Shown: piece by piece, positions 8,117 through 16,659 of the stretch
How the letters are laid out: the number at the start of each line of letters is the position of its first letter
Numbering within the stretch: the stretch's first letter is position 1
From: Balneolaceae bacterium
Lineage (GTDB): Bacteria > Bacteroidota > Rhodothermia > Balneolales > Balneolaceae
NCBI GenBank assembly: GCA_034521495.1
Contig: JAXHMK010000010.1
Span: forward strand, 830,375 to 894,374
Reading direction: 5' to 3'
Length of the DNA stretch: 64,000 nt
Notes under the pieces: generated by a model
Told to the model about the DNA's origin: nothing
What the model saw: the letters and a program-made list of their open reading frames with translations, nothing else
Databases searched by the model: none
Made by a program: the position numbers and the translations under genes

Positions 8117-9685
8117 ATGAATCAACCAACTAATCAAAACAAACAAGCTATCAGACTTTGGGATCGCCCCTGGGTGCTTTCAATCACTGCATCTATTCTT
8201 TTGGCGCTATCATTCCCGCCATTTAATGTTGCCATTCTTCAAATTCCGGCGTTTCTCTGTCTCTTCAGAATTGGCTCCATTTCGGAGTCCAAACGCGAAG
8301 TAATTCTGTATGCATATCCCTCGTTTGTACTTTGGAATCTGTTTACCACATATTGGTTAATGATGGCAACCATTGCCGGCGGAATTGCCGCGATCCTGGC
8401 AAACGCAGCACTTATGTTAATTCCGCTTTTGATGATTCGAAGAGTTCAACAATCTGAGTTACATCCAATGTTGTCGGGCTTCTTCGCCGCTTCTATTTGG
8501 GTTAGTTACGAATTTCTCCATCACAACTGGGATCTCTCCTGGCCCTGGCTAACACTCGGCAACGCATGGTCCAATCTCACAGGAGTGATTCAATATATAT
8601 CTGTTACCGGAGTTTGGGGAATTTCTTTCTGGGTGATACTTACATCTTCTTTATTCTATGCATATCTCAATAAGTCTGAAAACCGGAATCTTCTCATCTC
8701 TTCAATTGCTGTATTGGTCATATTCCCGCTGTTCTCAATCATCTCAATGGTTACAATGCATTATGCCGATGAAGAAGAAATTCATGTTACTATTGTCCAA
8801 CCCAATTCCGATTCTTATCAACGGTTCGGTGGAGAAGCATCCCTGGACGCTTTGACAGATAAACTTCTCCGCCTCTCGAATGAAGCCAGAACAGAAGAAA
8901 CGGATGTCATCATCTGGCCGGAAAATGCGGTCGATTCATCCCTCAGAGTTACAAGTCCGCAGTTTGATGTGATTAAAGATTCAGTGAAATCATGGAATAC
9001 AAGTTTAATTACCGGCCTGGGGTTAATAGAGATTTACGAGGAGGATCAAAAAAGGCCTCAAGTTGTCCGGGAGTCGAGCGGTGGAACAATTTATAATATT
9101 TTTAATGCCGCTCTTTTTATAAAAACAGATCAATCTACAGAGATTTACCGAAAAGGTCGTCTCGTACCGATTGTGGAGCGATTTCCATTTGTCACATACT
9201 TTCAGCGATTAGACGTTTTTAGATGGATGGATTGGGGGTCGGTTGTGGGGTACGGATTAGGCCAGGAACCCACTCTTTTTTCTGTTGATGGAAATAAAAC
9301 TCCTGCTCTCATCTGCTACGATTCGGTTTTTCCGGGATGGGTCAATCAGTTTGCTAACAACGGGGCCGGCTTTCTTACAATTATTACCAACGACGGCTGG
9401 TGGGGCGACTCTAACGGTCACATACAGCATTTTGCTTACGCCCGCCTGCGTGCTATTGAACAGCGTATGTGGATCGCACGCTCAGCGAATAATGGAATCT
9501 CAGGAATTATATCACCTGACGGAAAAGTTCAAAAAGAGACTGAATACTGGACAGAAGATGCGTTTACGTTCACCATCTACAACTCCGATCATCAAACTAT
9601 TTACAACCGATTTGGAGATTGGCTGGGATACTTATCTCTTGTTTCAACCGTTGTGGGTTTGATTGTGATACGAATTCGTCCGTGA
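8117..9685 (+). CDS. lnt: apolipoprotein N-acyltransferase
   Basis: About 522 residues with an N-terminal block of six or so membrane helices, a periplasmic nitrilase-like domain and a final membrane helix. Counted from ATG 8117, the Glu-Lys-Cys triad is E269 (WPEN), K346 (YRKGRLVP) and C400 (LICYDS). Lnt adds the third acyl chain to lipoproteins at the inner membrane. A GTG at 8108, next to the rsmI stop, is in frame, but ATG 8117 is the more likely start. It is probably co-transcribed with rsmI. Confidence 0.93.
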   Translation: MNQPTNQNKQAIRLWDRPWVLSITASILLALSFPPFNVAILQIPAFLCLFRIGSISESKREVILYAYPSFVLWNLFTTYWLMMATIAGGIAAILANAALMLIPLLMIRRVQQSELHPMLSGFFAASIWVSYEFLHHNWDLSWPWLTLGNAWSNLTGVIQYISVTGVWGISFWVILTSSLFYAYLNKSENRNLLISSIAVLVIFPLFSIISMVTMHYADEEEIHVTIVQPNSDSYQRFGGEASLDALTDKLLRLSNEARTEETDVIIWPENAVDSSLRVTSPQFDVIKDSVKSWNTSLITGLGLIEIYEEDQKRPQVVRESSGGTIYNIFNAALFIKTDQSTEIYRKGRLVPIVERFPFVTYFQRLDVFRWMDWGSVVGYGLGQEPTLFSVDGNKTPALICYDSVFPGWVNQFANNGAGFLTIITNDGWWGDSNGHIQHFAYARLRAIEQRMWIARSANNGISGIISPDGKVQKETEYWTEDAFTFTIYNSDHQTIYNRFGDWLGYLSLVSTVVGLIVIRIRP

Positions 9686-10087
9686 AATTTGACTCATAAG
9701 ATGAATGATATAGAATACCGGCTGACGATTGTGTTTTTCGCCTGCTGAATTCAACGCAGTTTACAATTTTATTTTCCTGAGTAAAAATTATTACAGGCAC
9801 AAGCGAGACGCTTGCGCCATCCCGAATTGCTTTATACTCATCTGATGAATTCATACGGCATCAATCTTCAAATTCAGATCAGAATTCATCGACACATTTT
9901 AACAAAATTTGATGCTATATTTAAGGATGTAGTAAGTTTAGGTCTACACCTTCAAAAAAGAGTTCGCACTGTTACACTTTCGTTACTGTTTCGATACGAA
10001 CGGATCATGAAAAAAAATGTTTTTAACAGTACTTATCAGCATGAATTCCTTTTTAAAAGTTATCAAATTGATCAATAATTGACAGAT
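9686..10087. other. gene-free spacer with a dispersed hairpin repeat
   Basis: The 400-bp gap before dsbD contains GGCACAAGCGAGACGCTTGC at about 9797-9816, a hairpin (AAGCG AGA CGCTT, 9801-9813) matching the repeat at 3101-3113 with a compensated base pair. The rest is AT-rich and probably holds the dsbD promoter, but no clear consensus was identified. An 88-codon open frame here (9812-10078) has no protein-like features. Confidence 0.45.
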
Positions 10088-12253
10088 ATGAACAAGCTTC
10101 AAAAGCTTTTTACAGTTACAGTTTTTCTATTACTTCTAATCGGATTGCAAACCCTGCACGCTTTCCAGGTAAAAACCGATCATGCTGAAGTAGAACTGAT
10201 CTCTGAACAATCTGCAATTGTACCTGGGGAACCCTTCTGGATCGGAATTCGCATGGATATACAGGAGGACTGGTATGTTTATTACAGGAATCCCGCAGAT
10301 TCCGGTATGCCTTTAACTGTGGAATGGACTCACAAAAAAGATTTCAACATATCCGATATTAAATGGCCCTATCCTGAGTGGAAAGACATTCCGGGTGATC
10401 TGACAAGTTACGCGTATGCGGACAGCATGCTCTATATGATGGAGGCCACCGCACCGGAGAACCTTGATCCCGGAGATAAAATAACGTTGCAAGCATCTGC
10501 AGACTGGTTGATTTGTGAGAATGTCTGTATCCCCGAAAGCGCCGATCTTGAACTTACGCTGGACGTCGCTGAAAATCCGTTGTTCAACGAAGATCATCTC
10601 TCCCTCTTTTCGCAAATGCGGGAAAAACTGCCGGCCGATCTCGATTTTTGGGATGCATCTGCTGAGGTTGAAGGTGATTCCATCACACTAAAATTAACCA
10701 CTGATGCATTTGATCTGCCTCAATATTCAAATGTGATCTATTTCGCGAATGAGAAAGGGGAGATCGAAAATGGAGCTGATCAACCTTTCACTGTTGAGAA
10801 TGACACTCTCACAATGAGTCTCCAAAAATCAGAGTACAAAACTGATGAAGTGGAACGGGTTTGGGGACTCGTCTATAATGAAGAAGGCTGGGATGAAAGT
10901 GGCCGAACCAAGGCGATGACAGTGGATATCAATTTGAGCGGTGAGGTGACTGATTCATCTTCTCAGCCGGTTCTGTCGCAATCTTTTTTACTAATCCTTG
11001 GATTTGCTTTTATTGGTGGTTTGATCCTGAACCTGATGCCCTGTGTTTTTCCCATCCTCTCTATAAAAGTGATGAACTTTTTGCAGATCTCCGGGCATAA
11101 TCCAAAGAAAGCAAAAATACACGGTTGGGTATTTGGCGCAGGAGTTTTAGCCTCATTCTTATTTCTTGCAGGATTGTTACTCTTATTGAGAGCCGGCGGA
11201 CAGGAACTCGGCTGGGGATTTCAGCTTCAGTCACCCCCCTTCATTGCATTTATGACATTCCTCATGTTCGGCCTCGCCCTCAACCTGATGGGCGTTTTTG
11301 AGATCGGAAATTCGTTGATGAATGTTGCCGGTAGTGCTAAAACCGGTGAAGGTTTAAAGGGATCTTTTTTCAGTGGTGTTTTAGCTACAGTTCTGGCAAC
11401 GCCTTGTACCGCTCCCTTTATGGGTACCGCACTCGGCGCCGCAATCACCATGCCTGCAACTTCTGCACTCCTGGTATTTGCAGTCCTTGGATTTGGAATG
11501 GCCGTTCCATATATCATTTTATCATCATTTCCAGCACTCATGAAAAAACTGCCCAAACCAGGGGCATGGATGGAAACCTTCAAACAGTTTATGGCCTTTC
11601 CGCTTTTTGCCACTGCAATCTGGCTGGCATGGGTGTTTGGGCAGCAAGTGGGCATTGATGGACTCACAAACCTCCTTATTGGCCTGCTCTTGATGAGCAT
11701 GGGTATTTGGATTCTGAACCGATGGAAGGCAACACAAATCTCAAATGTATCGAGAATAGTGAGCCGCGCTTTTGTAATTCTGTTGATTGCAGGCGGATTC
11801 TTTATTTCTGCTTCTTCGAGCTCACAACAACAGGCTAACGGGTCCTCCTCTGCAGCCCAAACAGACCAATATGGAATTGAATGGCAGGCCTATTCTCAAG
11901 CAGCATTAGATCAACATTTAGCTAACAATCAAAATGTATTTCTTGATTTTACAGCGGCCTGGTGTATCACTTGTAAAGCAAATGAGCGAGTTGTATTCAG
12001 TTCCGATGAGGTAATAGATAAATTCAGAGATCTTGATTTTGTAATGATGAAAGCAGACTGGACAAATCGAAATCCGGAAATTACACGTGCACTCGAATCG
12101 TTCGGAAGAAACGGTGTTCCGCTTTATGTGATCTACCACGAGGATCTCGATGAACCTATAATTTTACCGGAGCTTTTAACCCCCGGAATTGTATTGGATA
12201 CACTCAACGAACTGCCTCAAGAAAGTTCTACGCTATCTATGAATGAATCATAA
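10088..12253 (+). CDS. dsbD: thiol:disulfide interchange protein DsbD (three-domain)
   Basis: About 721 residues from ATG 10088; an in-frame TTG at 10079 is less likely because MNKLQKLFTVTVFLLLL is a clean signal peptide. Order of domains: a periplasmic N-terminal domain with redox cysteines at about 143 and 147 (DWLICENVCIPE); a membrane domain of about eight helices with one cysteine in LMPCVFPILS (about 319) and one in ATPCTAPFMG (about 440); and a C-terminal thioredoxin domain with WCITC (about 626-629). DsbD passes electrons from cytoplasmic thioredoxin to periplasmic thiols. The enlarged N-terminal domain suggests the ScsB-like branch. A redoxin gene follows. Confidence 0.93.
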   Translation: MNKLQKLFTVTVFLLLLIGLQTLHAFQVKTDHAEVELISEQSAIVPGEPFWIGIRMDIQEDWYVYYRNPADSGMPLTVEWTHKKDFNISDIKWPYPEWKDIPGDLTSYAYADSMLYMMEATAPENLDPGDKITLQASADWLICENVCIPESADLELTLDVAENPLFNEDHLSLFSQMREKLPADLDFWDASAEVEGDSITLKLTTDAFDLPQYSNVIYFANEKGEIENGADQPFTVENDTLTMSLQKSEYKTDEVERVWGLVYNEEGWDESGRTKAMTVDINLSGEVTDSSSQPVLSQSFLLILGFAFIGGLILNLMPCVFPILSIKVMNFLQISGHNPKKAKIHGWVFGAGVLASFLFLAGLLLLLRAGGQELGWGFQLQSPPFIAFMTFLMFGLALNLMGVFEIGNSLMNVAGSAKTGEGLKGSFFSGVLATVLATPCTAPFMGTALGAAITMPATSALLVFAVLGFGMAVPYIILSSFPALMKKLPKPGAWMETFKQFMAFPLFATAIWLAWVFGQQVGIDGLTNLLIGLLLMSMGIWILNRWKATQISNVSRIVSRAFVILLIAGGFFISASSSSQQQANGSSSAAQTDQYGIEWQAYSQAALDQHLANNQNVFLDFTAAWCITCKANERVVFSSDEVIDKFRDLDFVMMKADWTNRNPEITRALESFGRNGVPLYVIYHEDLDEPIILPELLTPGIVLDTLNELPQESSTLSMNES

Positions 12254-12299
12254 AATAATTTTCATTCAACCTTCAACTATCATTCAAGCTCAAGCATCA

Positions 12300-12933
12300 T
12301 GAAAAAGTTAATTCTACTATTTTCTTTGATTTTTGCTGCTTCGTTGATCCTTAATCTCACCAGTGAAAGCGGGAAAAAAGAGCCGCTGATGCCACAGTTG
12401 GTGAACAAGCTCCTGAATTTGAAGTGATAGGTGCAGATGGCACCATCTACAGCCTCTCAGACTTTGAAGGACAATATGTAATTCTTGAATGGCTGAACCA
12501 CAGCTGCCCCTACATACAAAAACATTACAACGGGGATAACATGCAGCAACTCCAGGAAAAATATACCGATCAGGGTGTTGTATGGCTTTCAGTTATCTCT
12601 TCCGCACCCGGAACCCAGGGATACATGGAAGCTGAACAAGCCCAACAATCGATTGAAGAGCACGGAGCATCACCAACAGCCATTCTTCTCGATTCGGAAG
12701 GTGAAATGGGACGTGCTTACGATGCCCGTGTGACGCCGCACATGTTCATCATCGATCCCGATGGAGTGGTTCGCTATAATGGCGCCATCGACGATAAGCC
12801 AACTCCGCGCGCAAGCTCACTTGAAACGGCTCACAACTACATCGATGCCGCAATGAATAGCCTTATGAACGGCGAAGAAGTGCAAGTGAAGAGTAATGAA
12901 CCCTATGGTTGCAGTGTGAAGTATGGGACGTAA
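12300..12933 (+). CDS. secreted redoxin/thioredoxin-like protein (signal peptide frameshifted)
   Basis: ATG 12300 starts a typical signal peptide (MKKLILLFSLIFAAS) that runs out of frame after LTSESGKK. The mature redoxin reads in the next frame as ADATVGEQAPEFEVIGADG and continues to 12933. Adding one A to the A6 run at 12374-12379 restores a single protein of about 211 residues. The mature part has EWLNHSCPYIQKHY with one cysteine at the active-site position, and VTPHMFIIDPDG with the cis-Pro. It follows dsbD by 46 bp and is a plausible periplasmic client. As written, only a GTG at 12424 would start the mature frame, without a signal. Confidence 0.75.
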
Positions 12934-13152
12934 TCGTTTCTCCCCTCTCGAGAGCGGAAAGTGAAATGAGCGCTTAGCGAATAAACTCGGGGTGTGTGGA
13001 GTTATTCATCTCAACCCCCTATCCTTCACTACTATGGTCGAACACACCCCTAAATCCCTCTCAAGAGGGGACTGTTCGCTCAATCCGCATTCACTACTAT
13101 CGCCAATTGTACATAAATCCCTCTCAATACTAATCTTACTTGTTCCGAAGGT
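12934..13152. repeat. dispersed palindromic repeats upstream of the IS110 element
   Basis: This spacer contains GGGGTGTGT (12989-12997) inverted as ACACACCCC (13042-13050). It also has a hairpin CCCTCT CA AGAGGG (13056-13069) preceded by CCTAAAT and partly repeated as AAATCCCTCTC near 13110. A CTTGTTCCGAAGG half-palindrome (13138-13150) abuts the IS110 left end. No gene is seen; open frames on both strands are repeat-derived. The TCTCGAGAGC just after the redoxin stop is a weak hairpin without a T tract, so a terminator is not claimed. Confidence 0.45.
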
Positions 13153-13329
13153 CTCCTTCGGTATCTGTTTAGCGTCCTGGCAGAGTGCGATAGCTCCTGC
13201 CAGAGTCGCGTGGATCGGTTTTCGAGGGGAATGCCTTATCCCACAACTCTCATATGTTACATCTCCCATATGATTTGGAAATGTAACCATTTGAAACGTT
13301 TTTATGAACATTGCTGAACAAGGAATGGG

Positions 13330-13490
13330 TCTGGTACTTCCTTCCCAACTCTAAACACCAGTTCGAGCACCGCTTGTGCTGGATGTACTCTGTCAGGTAT
13401 ATCCGGGCCCATTTTTCTGTCGTTGACCTCCAACAGTACCTATTGTAATTGCTTTCGAGTCGGCTCGTAGCAATATCACCAATTTATGAG
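13330..13490 (+). ncRNA. candidate IS110 bridge (guide) RNA region in the left end
   Basis: The non-coding stretch before the transposase has two strong hairpins. AGCAC/GTGCT (13366-13370, 13376-13380) is nested inside CCAG...CTGG. The bulged stem ATTGCT-CGAG/CTCG-AGCAAT spans 13448-13474. IS110-family elements are known to transcribe a structured bridge RNA from the non-coding end next to the transposase, with internal loops that pair with target and donor DNA. The position and fold fit this role. The boundaries are approximate, no promoter was identified, and the RNA itself is inferred. Confidence 0.4.
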
Positions 13491-13529
13491 ACATGCTGGG
13501 TGCGTCAGGATCCTGTTTAGCGTTTAAAT

Positions 13530-14651
13530 GTGAACCAAAACTTCATAATACCCATGATTTACAGCCTTGGTACCGATATGTCCAAAGATGAGTTCAGTGC
13601 GTGTCTGCAACGCTACAATCTTTACGAACAAACCTACCATCTACTTGCCCGCAAAACTTTTGCAAACAAACTCTCTGGTTTTAAAGCCTGTATGCGTTGG
13701 TTGAGGAGACACACCAACAAACAACCAGCCCCGGTTCGTGTGACGATGGAAGCCACCGGCGTGTATTATGAACCACTGGCCCTGCATATTGGCCAGCATC
13801 ACCCGGAGATTCATCTGGCCGTGGTCCTGCCCAGTCAATCAAAAAAGTTTATCGAATCTCAGGGATATCGCAGTAAAACCGATAAAATTGATGCTGAGGG
13901 ACTCTCGCTGATGGGAGCCGAACGCAAGCTGTCTGCGTGGAAGGGAATCGATCCGTTTTGGCGGGAATTGCGGTCCATGACCCGTACGCGTTCGGAATTG
14001 TTGGAGCAGCGCACACAGTTGCGTAACCAACTTCACGCCCTTTCCCACAGCGGGCAGCCAGCCCGTTATGTTGACGGAGCTCTACAGGAGTGTATTCAGA
14101 CACTCAGTGAGCAAATTGACAAGCTGACCCGTCTTATCAAAAAACACCTGAAGTCTCGCAACGATCTGAAGACCTCGGTCGCTTGTCTGAAAAGTATTCC
14201 CGGGATCGGCATGCTGACGATTGCCTGCATCCTGGCTGAGACCAACGGATTCGCTGAGTTCCACAGCATTTCTCAGTTAATTTCCTTTAGCGGTTATGAT
14301 GTGGTGGTCAAACAATCCGGCAAATGGACCGGACAACCGAAAATTTCCAAAAAAGGCTCCAAATATATCCGCAAGACGATGTATATGCCTGCCTCGACCA
14401 TTGTGCGGTGTGAGCGGGGTCCGGTATATGAATTATACCAGCGACTGCTCTCGGTCCACAATGTGAAGATGAAGGCCCACGTAGCTGTTCAGAAAAAACT
14501 ACTGACCTACATGTATGTATTGTGGAATAAACAACAAACATTTGATCCGGATGTCATTCAAAACCAACGCAACCAACATCAAACAAAGATAGCCCCTCCA
14601 TCAGCTGACGGAGAGGCTACAGTAGATACATCACATGCAAAAGCATCATGA
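13530..14651 (+). CDS. IS110-family transposase
   Basis: 373 residues. The N-terminal RuvC-like DEDD domain shows GTDMSKDEF, TMEATGVYYEPL and SKTDKIDAEGL. The C-terminal Tnp_20 domain shows LKSIPGIGMLTIACILAE and SFSGYDVVVKQSGKW..QPKISKKGSKYIRK, with the conserved serine region of the family. It recombines double-stranded circular element DNA with the target under guidance of an element-encoded RNA. The frame opens at GTG 13530; ATG 13554, just before the conserved YSLGTD, is the alternative. It is apparently intact, so the element may still be active. Confidence 0.93.
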   Translation: MNQNFIIPMIYSLGTDMSKDEFSACLQRYNLYEQTYHLLARKTFANKLSGFKACMRWLRRHTNKQPAPVRVTMEATGVYYEPLALHIGQHHPEIHLAVVLPSQSKKFIESQGYRSKTDKIDAEGLSLMGAERKLSAWKGIDPFWRELRSMTRTRSELLEQRTQLRNQLHALSHSGQPARYVDGALQECIQTLSEQIDKLTRLIKKHLKSRNDLKTSVACLKSIPGIGMLTIACILAETNGFAEFHSISQLISFSGYDVVVKQSGKWTGQPKISKKGSKYIRKTMYMPASTIVRCERGPVYELYQRLLSVHNVKMKAHVAVQKKLLTYMYVLWNKQQTFDPDVIQNQRNQHQTKIAPPSADGEATVDTSHAKAS

Positions 14652-14820
14652 TGTTCTTTGAACTCAAAAACTATAAAAATATATTGATTTTTAACACAGT
14701 ACCTGACAGGAACCGAAAAGCACGGTGCTCTGTCAGGTTGTTTGACTCAAACCGCTAAACATATACCTCCTTCGGAACGAGTAAAACCCAATCAATCATC
14801 CGATGAATTTTATTTACACT

Positions 14821-16659
14821 TCAATTTGAATACAGCATCTCTCCCAACCCTGTAAAGCGCTGGGTTTCTCTCCTCATTCCCCTCTCAAAGAGATCCAGGT
14901 CTCCATACAGCGAAAAACTCTCTCTCGCCCTGGTGATGGCCGTGTAGATCAACTCCTTCGTCAGAATTGATGTATCTTTTTGAGGTAGTAAAAAGTTTAC
15001 ATGATTAAATTCCGAACCCTGGCTTTTATGTACGGTTAGAAAATAAGCAGGATCGAAATGAGTGAGCCGATGAGGCTTGAATCGTTTGATCTCTGATCCG
15101 GTTTCCACATATACCCAAAATGTATCCTCCCTGTCCTCCAGGCAAACTCCAAGATCACCGTTAAACACCCCAAGATTGTAATCATTTTGAGTAATCATAA
15201 TCGGCCGTCCGTGATACCAACCCTTCTCCATTTGCACTACACGCTCAGAAGCTAAACGTTCTTCGATCAACCGGTTGAGCCGCTCTGTTCCTGTCAGTCC
15301 CCTTCGAAGTACCATCAGCCAGATCGATTTTTTCCATAGCTCCATCATCTCATTTGGAGTTCGGATCTCTTCACATCTTTTAATTTTCTGCGTCAGATCT
15401 TCCAAAATATGTTGAATATCTTCTTTTTGATAATTGAATGGTTGATGATGCAGATCTGAATATTTATCAAAAACAGAGTTCACATCTTCATTCTGTATAT
15501 TTTGGTTTTTGACGATATCAGACAACCGCCCGATTCCACTCGATTCATCAAACCGATAACTCTTGGTGAGATATACAATCGAATCACTGATTTGAGATTC
15601 AGCATGATCCGGCAATTCATCTGAAATCCCAAACTTCTTCAAAGCCTGAATCGTTACCGGTAAAAAGCTATTCTCTGTTTTCTGACACAGATCTGCAAAT
15701 ACCGCCCCAGCCTCTACCGATGCAAGCTGATCTTTATCCCCAAGCAAAATTAATTTTGTATTCTCACTAAGGTGATCCACCAATCGGTACATCAGCGAGA
15801 GATCCATCATGGAAGCTTCATCCACAATGATCAAATCCTGGCGCAGGTTTTTCTTTTCAACCGGCGGTAACAATCCACTCGATTCCGTTCCCGATAACAA
15901 CCGGTGTACAGTCTTCGCCTCACTCGGAAAATGCCGGAGTTCCTCTTTACTCAAATTCAATTTTTTCAGCTCACGGTTCAGCGCTTCACCCATTCTTCCT
16001 GCGGCCTTCCCGGTCGGCGCTGCAAGGGCGATGTTCAATCGTTCACCTGACAGTCTCTGGTGCAGTGCGAGAATCCGTGCAACCGTCGTGGTTTTTCCCG
16101 TTCCGGGTCCGCCGGAGATGATTAAAAACGGCTTAAACAACGAAAGCGCAGCAGCCACTTTCTGCCAGTTGATATTATTTTCCTCTTCCGGGAAGAAATG
16201 ACTCAGATTTTGTACTGATATATCATCTATATCAGTTATCGAATTTTTTGATATATTATCTTTAATCCATTGTCCTGCAATATATTCATAGTACCAATAC
16301 CGCCTGAATGTAAGTCGATTTTCACTCAGTATGAGTGGTTTCATATCACCGGGAGATCCCACAATAGGACTCGTTTTTACCTCCGAAACATTCAAATTTT
16401 CTCTCTTTAATAAAGAGGAATTCTCAAGATCCAGCCCAAGGATTTCAACCCACTCCTGCGGGCTCCGGTCGAGCGGTAAACAGGTATGACCTGCCTTAAT
16501 AAAGAGTGAAAGAAATACTGTACACATCCGAATTCCATCGTCCAGTTTGCCATATTCCCTCTCCAAAAAGCGTAACATTTCCCGCTCATAAATTTCAATC
16601 CAGCCGGACTCAACTCCCTCCTCAAACCAATCCTTTATAAATGATAATTGCCCGCTCAC
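14821..16659 (-). CDS. recD: exodeoxyribonuclease V alpha subunit RecD
   Basis: 612 residues, matching E. coli RecD (608). Walker A is GGPGTGKT (183-190), followed by VHRLLSG, the DEAS motif II (LIIVDEASMMDLSLMYRLVD), LGDKDQLASVEAGAVF, and a C-terminal YFLTVHKSQGSEF helicase motif. It is the 5'-3' helicase of RecBCD, which unwinds and resects double-strand breaks. It starts at GTG 16659, overlapping the recB stop as GTGA, which indicates translational coupling. It is the last gene of the recC-recB-recD operon. Confidence 0.95.
   Translation of the reverse strand: MSGQLSFIKDWFEEGVESGWIEIYEREMLRFLEREYGKLDDGIRMCTVFLSLFIKAGHTCLPLDRSPQEWVEILGLDLENSSLLKRENLNVSEVKTSPIVGSPGDMKPLILSENRLTFRRYWYYEYIAGQWIKDNISKNSITDIDDISVQNLSHFFPEEENNINWQKVAAALSLFKPFLIISGGPGTGKTTTVARILALHQRLSGERLNIALAAPTGKAAGRMGEALNRELKKLNLSKEELRHFPSEAKTVHRLLSGTESSGLLPPVEKKNLRQDLIIVDEASMMDLSLMYRLVDHLSENTKLILLGDKDQLASVEAGAVFADLCQKTENSFLPVTIQALKKFGISDELPDHAESQISDSIVYLTKSYRFDESSGIGRLSDIVKNQNIQNEDVNSVFDKYSDLHHQPFNYQKEDIQHILEDLTQKIKRCEEIRTPNEMMELWKKSIWLMVLRRGLTGTERLNRLIEERLASERVVQMEKGWYHGRPIMITQNDYNLGVFNGDLGVCLEDREDTFWVYVETGSEIKRFKPHRLTHFDPAYFLTVHKSQGSEFNHVNFLLPQKDTSILTKELIYTAITRARESFSLYGDLDLFERGMRRETQRFTGLGEMLYSN

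Larger units (their letters stand above)
13161..14766 (+). mobile_element. IS110-family insertion sequence (complete)
   Basis: The element is about 1.6 kb. Ends are suggested by GTATCTGTTTAGCG at 13161-13174 and its near inverse CGCTAAACATATAC at 14753-14766. The left junction is preceded and the right junction followed by CTCCTTCGG (13153-13161; 14767-14775), consistent with insertion into a palindrome of the form GTTCCGAAGG...CCTTCGGAAC. It contains a 373-codon transposase, a roughly 350-bp non-coding left end and a 115-bp right end with a perfect 9-bp hairpin (ACCTGACAG 14701-14709, CTGTCAGGT 14730-14738). The exact ends need an empty site for proof. Confidence 0.75.

Noticed and set aside
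9812..10078. 88-codon frame before dsbD
   Set aside because: It begins in the dispersed hairpin repeat, has no ribosome-binding site and no protein-like composition.
12941..12955. Rho-independent terminator after the redoxin gene
   Set aside because: The CTCGAG-centred hairpin is weak and no T tract follows.
13006..13311. Open frames on both strands left of the IS110 element
   Set aside because: They span the palindromic repeats and the IS left end; the text is repeat-derived.
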